Positions 13,663 to 18,006 of a stretch of DNA of 18,006 nucleotides are shown in pieces. This DNA comes from an uncultured Collinsella sp. GTDB taxonomy: Bacteria > Actinomycetota > Coriobacteriia > Coriobacteriales > Coriobacteriaceae. The stretch spans positions 1 to 18,006 of the forward strand of contig CABUTH010000020.1 of assembly GCA_902494465.1 (NCBI GenBank), given 5' to 3'. Position 1 is the first letter of the stretch, and each line of letters opens with the position of its first letter. The position numbers and the translations under genes were made by a program. Below the pieces are notes generated by a model. That model had not been told where the DNA came from and ran no database searches. It saw only the letters and a list, made by a program, of their open reading frames with translations.

Positions 13663-13817
13663 GGGCTGCGGCGGTTGTGTCAGCGATGGAGCCGATGCGC
13701 CGGTAGTGGCCGGACCACACCCACGGTTATAAGCTGCCTACGATCAGGAACTTCTCACCGGATCTTCTCACGCCTATGGTAAAGGCGGTATCAGACAATA
13801 CGTAAGGAGTGAGACGT

Positions 13818-14267
13818 ATGATTCTCTTCATCAACGGAAGCCCCAACAAGGATGGCAACACGGCGCGCCTGGCGCGCGAGCTCATCGGCGATCGCCCGTA
13901 CGAGCAGCTGAATCTTGCCGAGCACAAGGTCTACGGCTACGGCCAGAGCTACGGCGACGATGACTTCGAGGACGTGCTCGCGCGCATCGAGGCGGCGGAC
14001 ACCCTGATCGTGGGGTCGCCCGTCTACTGGCACAGCCTCTCCGGCATGCTGCGCAACCTGCTCGACCGCTTCTACGGTCCGGTGCGCGAGGGCAGTATGA
14101 GCGGCAAGACGCTCTATTTCGTGTTCCAAGGTGGCGCGCCCACGCGCGAGATGCTCGATTGGGGCGAGTACACCATGAAGCGCTTCGCCGCGCTCTACGG
14201 CATGACCTACGGCGGCATGGTCGACAACACGCACGAGGCACGGGCGCTCTCGAAGAAGCTTGCGTAG
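13818..14267 (+). CDS. NADPH-dependent FMN reductase / flavodoxin-fold protein
   Basis: A 149-residue cytoplasmic flavodoxin-like protein. MILFINGSPNKDGNTARL at the N-terminus is the FMN phosphate-binding loop, and TLIVGSPVYWHSLSGMLRNL (about residues 63-82) is the usual second flavin contact region of NADPH-dependent FMN reductases. ATG 13818 is chosen because AAGGAG (13804-13809) is correctly spaced; the in-frame GTG at 13809 overlaps that ribosome site. It closes the + strand redox group but has its own upstream region of about 150 bases with the TATAACC word, so it may be separately controlled. It probably supplies reduced flavin or acts as a quinone or nitro reductase. Confidence 0.85.
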   Translation: MILFINGSPNKDGNTARLARELIGDRPYEQLNLAEHKVYGYGQSYGDDDFEDVLARIEAADTLIVGSPVYWHSLSGMLRNLLDRFYGPVREGSMSGKTLYFVFQGGAPTREMLDWGEYTMKRFAALYGMTYGGMVDNTHEARALSKKLA

Positions 14268-14293
14268 TCCCGACTTGCGTAACTCAGTTCGGC

Positions 14294-14332
14294 GGCGGTG
14301 GGCCCGTGAAGACGGAGGCCCACCGCCCCTTT
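14294..14332. terminator. Terminator shared by two convergent operons
   Basis: A perfect 11-base-pair stem (14294-14304 with 14317-14327), a 12-base loop and a following CCTTTT. It lies between the flavodoxin stop at 14267 and the facing hydrolase stop at 14341. Confidence 0.88.
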
Positions 14333-14340
14333 TCGTTCGC

Positions 14341-15249
14341 CTAGCGTATGATCGGACGGGCGCTGCGGACGACTACCCGCATGAGCAGGGCACCCAGAAA
14401 TGCGAAAAGCCATCCCATGATGTCCTTGTCACGGGCAAAGAGGTAGCCGCCCGCTCCGTGCTGGCCCGCGTCCGCAGCAAAGCCCCGCTCAGTGAAGTAG
14501 CTCGTGGGCTTGACATCGAGCACGACTAGCTCGCTGATGCGCTCCTCGGAAAGCCTGCGAGCTCGATAGGCGGCGCGAATCTCCTCGTACGCCTCGCGCG
14601 CGGGCCCGGAGCCGTAATAGTCGTCGTTCTCGCCGATAGCCATATACACGGGAACCTCAGCTGCGGTGAGCGTCTCGATGTCGCCGTCCCAGCGCGAGAT
14701 GGTGTGAAGCGCGCGTCGGTAGAGCTCGGGGCGCGTTCCCAAGACGATGGAGATGGTCTCGCCGCCGCCCGAGCATCCGCTCAGGTACACGTGGTCCGCA
14801 TCGATGCTGTAGGCGCCGAGCAGCCATTCGGTGAGCTCCACCACGTCAGCCGCGGATTGCTCGCCCCAGTCGTCGAGCTGGGGCGAGGCCACGATCGTGT
14901 CGGCGATGTAGTCGTTCGCCACAAAGGGATAGTCCTCCTGGAGGTTGGCGCCCACGCCCTGGAAGTAGAGCCCCTCCCAGCCGGGGCAGGCCACGTAAAG
15001 CGCATAGGGCACGGACCCGTCGTAGGAGTCCGGCACATGGAGCGAGAAGTGCAGCGTCCTGCCCGATGGCGTCTGCAGGGCGTCGTCAACGACGAAGCCG
15101 CGGTCTGTCTGCGACCCCTCCGTGAGGACGTAGCCACCAAGCTCACGGACATCCGTGCAGCCGGCCAGGCCTCCCCCGAGTACCAGCCCGCCCGCAGCGA
15201 ACGCGGCAGCCTCGATAAAGGACCTGCGTGAAAGATGGCTCACGTGCAT
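14341..15249 (-). CDS. Tat-exported lipoprotein alpha/beta hydrolase (PHB-depolymerase/esterase-like)
   Basis: A 302-residue protein. MHVSHLSRRSFIEAAAFAAG with lipobox LAGC (C31) marks Tat export and lipid anchoring. The fold shows ALYVACPGWEGLYF (83-96) near the oxyanion site, nucleophile S160 in LSGCSGGGE, acid D209 or D210 in IGENDDYYG and H264 in AGQHGAGG. It is unrelated in detail to the hydrolase at 12528. The C-terminus adds a hydrophobic helix (MGWLFAFLGALLM) and a basic tail, an unusual ending that may press the protein to the membrane. The start at 15249 is chosen for AGAGGA upstream and because the twin-arginine motif begins there. It is last of a four-gene - strand operon headed by an AKR. 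Confidence 0.82.
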   Translation of the reverse strand: MHVSHLSRRSFIEAAAFAAGGLVLGGGLAGCTDVRELGGYVLTEGSQTDRGFVVDDALQTPSGRTLHFSLHVPDSYDGSVPYALYVACPGWEGLYFQGVGANLQEDYPFVANDYIADTIVASPQLDDWGEQSAADVVELTEWLLGAYSIDADHVYLSGCSGGGETISIVLGTRPELYRRALHTISRWDGDIETLTAAEVPVYMAIGENDDYYGSGPAREAYEEIRAAYRARRLSEERISELVVLDVKPTSYFTERGFAADAGQHGAGGYLFARDKDIMGWLFAFLGALLMRVVVRSARPIIR

Positions 15250-15310
15250 AGTTCCTCTTTCTGAATGAATCAAGCCGAAGCCGCAGGCTTTCGGCATGGC
15301 GAGAAGCGCA

Positions 15311-16105
15311 TCAGCGGCCGCAGTTGGCCTCTTGCAGCTCGGCAAGGGTTACGTGCTCGTTGCGGAAGCGCGCCGCGGGATTCTTGTCGCCCGCCGCGCA
15401 GGTGATGGCGTGCGCGGGACAGGCGTGCATGCAGGCGAGGCAGGCGTTGCAGCCAAAGCCCGCCTGCGCGTTACGGACAGCCTTGCCGCCCTCGAGTGCG
15501 ATGCAACCAGCCGGGCACACCTTTGCGCACGCCCCGCATCCCACGCACTTCTCGGAATCAACGGTCAGGAATCCGCCCAGCATCGCCGGCTCGAAGCGCA
15601 AGCCCCGGCTCATGAACTGCTCGTGCGCCGCGCGGTCCTCGTCGGTCACCGGCTCGATCCAGCGGCGGCGCGTGGACACGGCCGCGCGGATGCGCTCGAG
15701 ATTCTCGCCTATCTTCTTCTCGGGGATGCGGGCGCGTTGCTCGTCCATGTCGAAGTTGGGCAGCCAGTTGTCTACCATGAGGAGCGTGGTCACGTAGGCG
15801 GGGTTGAGCCCCGCCGCCCGCGCATCCTCCAGGCACAGCTCGACTGCGTTGGCGTGCCGGTTGCCGTAGGTGCAAACGAAGTAGAGGTAGGGCGTGTCGA
15901 GCGTCGCGCGCTCGAGGAACGTCTTCACCATGTCGGGCATCATGTGCCCATAGATGGGGTACACGATGCCAATCGCATCGTCCGCGTAGGCGAGCTCGCC
16001 CTCGCGGCGCAGCTCCTGCGGGATGCTCAGGACCTTCTCGCCCTCCGCGGCCAGCTCGCGCGCCACGTAGAGGCAGTTGCCCGTCCCGGTGAAGTACAGG
16101 ATCAT
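15311..16105 (-). CDS. EFR1 family flavodoxin-ferredoxin protein
   Basis: A 264-residue fusion of a flavodoxin domain and two [4Fe-4S] clusters. The N-terminus MILYFTGTGNCLYVAREL is the FMN loop, and VYPIYGHMMPDMVKTFL (48-64) the second flavin contact. The ferredoxin part has C187, C190, C193, C197 (CVGCGACAKVCPAGC) and C219, C222, C225, C229 (CNACLACMHACPAHA). Electrons would pass between FMN and the clusters, a role seen for EFR1 proteins in anaerobes. It lies 42 bases after the exported flavodoxin gene and 61 before the lipoprotein hydrolase. No signal peptide, so it is cytoplasmic. Confidence 0.92.
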   Translation of the reverse strand: MILYFTGTGNCLYVARELAAEGEKVLSIPQELRREGELAYADDAIGIVYPIYGHMMPDMVKTFLERATLDTPYLYFVCTYGNRHANAVELCLEDARAAGLNPAYVTTLLMVDNWLPNFDMDEQRARIPEKKIGENLERIRAAVSTRRRWIEPVTDEDRAAHEQFMSRGLRFEPAMLGGFLTVDSEKCVGCGACAKVCPAGCIALEGGKAVRNAQAGFGCNACLACMHACPAHAITCAAGDKNPAARFRNEHVTLAELQEANCGR

Positions 16106-16147
16106 TCGAAACTCCCAGATTGTCAGCGGTCTGCCATCTCTAATTGC

Positions 16148-16774
16148 TTATGCCAGGCCGAGACCGGCGACCCAATCACGAGCCCCGGACTCGTCCACAC
16201 TGGACGAGAAGCGCTGGCCCTCCTGCCACTCCCCGCTGCCCGCGGCCTCGGCGAGTAGCTCGCCGCTCCGGCCAAGACCAGAGGAGGAAGAGGTGCAGAA
16301 CGGGACCACCGTCTTGCCGTCCCAGCCGTTGCCTGAGATGAAGCTGTCGATGGGCCAGGCCGCGATGCCCCACCAGATGGGATACCCCACGAGCACGGTG
16401 TCGTAGTTCTCCCAGCCGCTCGGCGTGACCTGCGTAAGCTCGACGTCGCGCAGGCTCTCGTCCTCGTGCTCGCGGGTCACGCGGCTATTGTCGTCGGTCC
16501 AGTCGAGGTCATCGTCGGAGTAGGGCTCCGTAGGCGTCACCTCAAAGAGATCGGCACCGAGATCGTCGGCGATGGCCTGAGCTACGACAGCGGTGTGGCC
16601 CTGTGCCGAGTAGTAGGCCACGAGGACGTTGCCGCCTGCAACGGACGCGGCGGCGGGCTGGTCCTCGGCGGCGGCTTGGTCGCCGTCACCCTGGCTGCAA
16701 CCGGAGAGCATCGTTGCGCACAGCGCGGCTCCGAGCAGGAAGTTTCTTCTGGTCACGGTCGGGTTTGCGGTCAT
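16148..16774 (-). CDS. Tat-exported flavodoxin lipoprotein
   Basis: A 208-residue flavodoxin with an export signal. TVTRRNFLLGAALCATMLSG with lipobox LSGC (C26) is a Tat signal and lipidation site; a Gln/Ala/Asp-rich linker follows. The flavodoxin begins at about residue 48: VLVAYYSAQGHTAVVAQAI (50-68) is the FMN phosphate loop, VLVGYPIWWGIAAWPI (127-142) the 60s loop, and VVPFCTSSSSGLGRS (156-170) the third flavin loop of the Flavodoxin_4 group. Tat transport moves folded proteins and so can carry FMN outward. Placed between an AKR and EFR1, it likely takes part in redox work on the outer face. Its AGGAG ribosome site fits the start. Confidence 0.88.
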   Translation of the reverse strand: MTANPTVTRRNFLLGAALCATMLSGCSQGDGDQAAAEDQPAAASVAGGNVLVAYYSAQGHTAVVAQAIADDLGADLFEVTPTEPYSDDDLDWTDDNSRVTREHEDESLRDVELTQVTPSGWENYDTVLVGYPIWWGIAAWPIDSFISGNGWDGKTVVPFCTSSSSGLGRSGELLAEAAGSGEWQEGQRFSSSVDESGARDWVAGLGLA

Positions 16775-16820
16775 GGGGCATCTCCTCCGTTGGCTTGGTT
16801 GGTCCGTTATCGTTTGAGCG

Positions 16821-17669
16821 CTACTCCTGCGCGTCGAAATCGGGGCGTATGGCCAGGTAGCCCGCGAGTGCTTCCTCAGTGGCGGTGTAGTAGGTCATGG
16901 TCCCGTCGAGCTTGGCAATCTCGGCCATCTTGTCTTCGGTGAGGGAGAAGTCGAAGATGTTCGCGTTGTCGGCGATGTGGGCGGGGTTCTTGGAGCCGGG
17001 GATGATGGAGGTACCCATTTGCACGTGCCAGCGCAGAATCACCTGGGCCGGGGTCTTGCCGTACTTCTCGGCGAGAGCGACGAAGACGGGCTCCTCCAGA
17101 AGACCTTTGTCGCCGTGGCCGAGCGGGTACCACGCCTCGATCACCGTGCCGTACGGCGCGAGGTAGGCGCGCAGGTCGCGCTGGGCGTGGTAGGGGTGGC
17201 ACTCAACGGTCACGAGCTGCGGCTTGATGTCGGCGACCTCGATGACCTCGGCGATCTTGTCTTGCGGGAAGTTGGAGAGGCCGAGGGCGCGCACCTTGCC
17301 CGCGCGGTATGCCTCCTCCATCGTGCGCCACGCGGCCAGGTAGTCGCCTACCGGCTGGTGCAGGATGAGCATGTCGACGTAGTCGAGCCCCAGGCGCTGG
17401 AGCGTGGCGTCCACCGCCGGCATGCCCGCGTCGTAGACACTCGGCCAGAGCTTGGTGGAGATGAAGATCTTGTCGCGCGCGATGCCGCTTTTGGCGATAG
17501 CACGGCCCACGGCGCGCTCGTTCATGTAGGCGTTGGCGGTGTCGATGTGCTCGTAGCCAGCCGCGAGCGCGGCGGTTGCGGCTGCCTCGGCCTCGGCCGG
17601 GGTCATGAGGAAGGTGCCCAAACCCTCGATGGGCATCTCTACGTCGTTGTTGAGCTTCAGATACTCCAT
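16821..17669 (-). CDS. Aldo-keto reductase
   Basis: A 282-residue aldo-keto reductase of the short AKR5-like type. The tetrad is D43 and Y48 (HIDTANAYMNE), K73 (STKLW) and H104 (LILHQPVGDY); the NADPH segment is IIPGSKNPAHIADNANIFDF. It resembles the 9691 gene in domain plan and in the phrase [20 protein letters not shown], so the two are related members of one subfamily, though not near-identical. AAGGAGGAG gives a strong ribosome site. It is first in the operon AKR, flavodoxin lipoprotein, EFR1, lipoprotein hydrolase and is transcribed away from the LysR gene at 17799, the usual arrangement of a LysR target. Confidence 0.9.
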   Translation of the reverse strand: MEYLKLNNDVEMPIEGLGTFLMTPAEAEAAATAALAAGYEHIDTANAYMNERAVGRAIAKSGIARDKIFISTKLWPSVYDAGMPAVDATLQRLGLDYVDMLILHQPVGDYLAAWRTMEEAYRAGKVRALGLSNFPQDKIAEVIEVADIKPQLVTVECHPYHAQRDLRAYLAPYGTVIEAWYPLGHGDKGLLEEPVFVALAEKYGKTPAQVILRWHVQMGTSIIPGSKNPAHIADNANIFDFSLTEDKMAEIAKLDGTMTYYTATEEALAGYLAIRPDFDAQE

Positions 17670-17798
17670 GGTCTCCTCCTTAATGGTGACTTTTCAAATA
17701 CAAGGCTACGGCGTTTACTGACGTGCGAGAAGTTCACGTTGGAATGATGGATATAACCATGGGGTATATACGGCACATAATGCGTGACAGGAGGATCG
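17670..17798. promoter_or_regulatory. Divergent LysR-AKR control region
   Basis: The imperfect palindrome ATATAACCATGGGGTATAT (17751-17769) lies between the two starts and has the A/T ends and spacing of LysR boxes. CATAAT at 17776 could be the -10 of the LysR gene. TATAACC within it recurs in the 10543-10827 region. Confidence 0.45.
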
Positions 17799-18006
17799 AT
17801 GTACAACCCACAGCTTGACACTTTCATCCGCGTGGCGGAGGCGGGCAGCTTCTCCAAGGCGGCACAAGAGTCCTTCATCACGCCCACGGCCGTCATCAAG
17901 CAGATGAACCTGCTGGAGTCGCGGCTAGGCCTTACGCTGTTCCACCGATCGCATCAGGGGCTTTCGCTTACGCGAGCAGGCAGGTCGCTGCTCGCCGACG
18001 CCCGCC
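17799..18006 (+). CDS. LysR-type transcriptional regulator (3' end missing)
   Basis: The first 69 residues of a LysR regulator, truncated by the window edge. The whole winged-helix DNA-binding domain is present: LDTFIRVAEAGSFSKAAQES, then ITPTAVIKQMNLLESRLGLT with LFHRSHQGLSLTRAG. This is the standard helix-turn-helix and wing of the family. CAGGAGG (17788-17794) is the ribosome site. Divergent from the AKR-flavodoxin operon, it is the natural candidate for controlling it and itself, with a small-molecule inducer binding the missing C-terminal domain. The inducer cannot be inferred. Confidence 0.93.
   Translation, partial: MYNPQLDTFIRVAEAGSFSKAAQESFITPTAVIKQMNLLESRLGLTLFHRSHQGLSLTRAGRSLLADAR

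Noticed and set aside
1..18006. CRISPR array or other regular spaced repeats
   Set aside because: No direct repeats with regular spacing were found on reading the window; the repeats seen are single inverted repeats.

Overview
The window is GC-rich, densely coded DNA, most likely from a gut member of the Coriobacteriia (Collinsella/Olsenella-like Actinobacteriota). That placement is an inference from base composition, from the many Tat-exported lipoproteins and flavodoxin-type redox proteins, and from the PTS and LysR content. No rRNA or tRNA gene is present to confirm it.

Region 1 (1-3240, + strand) is a carbohydrate locus. It holds the end of a mannose-family PTS IID membrane protein, a PTS IIA protein, a cytoplasmic DUF2961/GH172 glycosidase, an internal hairpin terminator, and a ROK sugar kinase closed by a 21-bp terminator. 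It reads as import of a furanoside, cleavage inside the cell, and phosphorylation of the released sugar.

Region 2 (3240-6050, - strand) is a scarred insertion. From right to left it holds three SAM-methyltransferase genes in one operon, the first 18 or so codons of a fourth gene (probably an acyl-CoA thioesterase-like hydrolase), the left end of an IS200-type element with 17 codons of tnpA, and the C-terminal tail of a degV gene. The methyltransferase block is visibly poorer in GC than its surroundings, which suggests transfer.

Region 3 (6050-8480) is a defence and small-element zone. It has a probable type III toxin-antitoxin locus (promoter, structured RNA, GNRA-loop terminator, ToxN/AbiQ/TenpN-like toxin), a yjdF gene behind a probable yjdF riboswitch, and a decayed AAA ATPase gene behind a striking TTTCGAAA inverted repeat.

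Region 4 (8480-18006) is a redox island: an iron-dependent alcohol dehydrogenase, three aldo-keto reductases, a RibD-C reductase, two Tat-lipoprotein alpha/beta hydrolases, a cytoplasmic flavodoxin-fold protein, a Tat-exported flavodoxin lipoprotein and a flavodoxin-ferredoxin (EFR1) protein. These form one - strand pair (10542-8483) and two convergent operons (10828-14267 on +, 17669-14341 on -) that meet at a shared terminator. Both operons combine an AKR, a Tat-lipoprotein hydrolase and flavodoxin-fold proteins. A LysR regulator starts divergently at the right edge. The combination suggests reduction of carbonyl or ester compounds met in the gut, but no substrate can be read from sequence.
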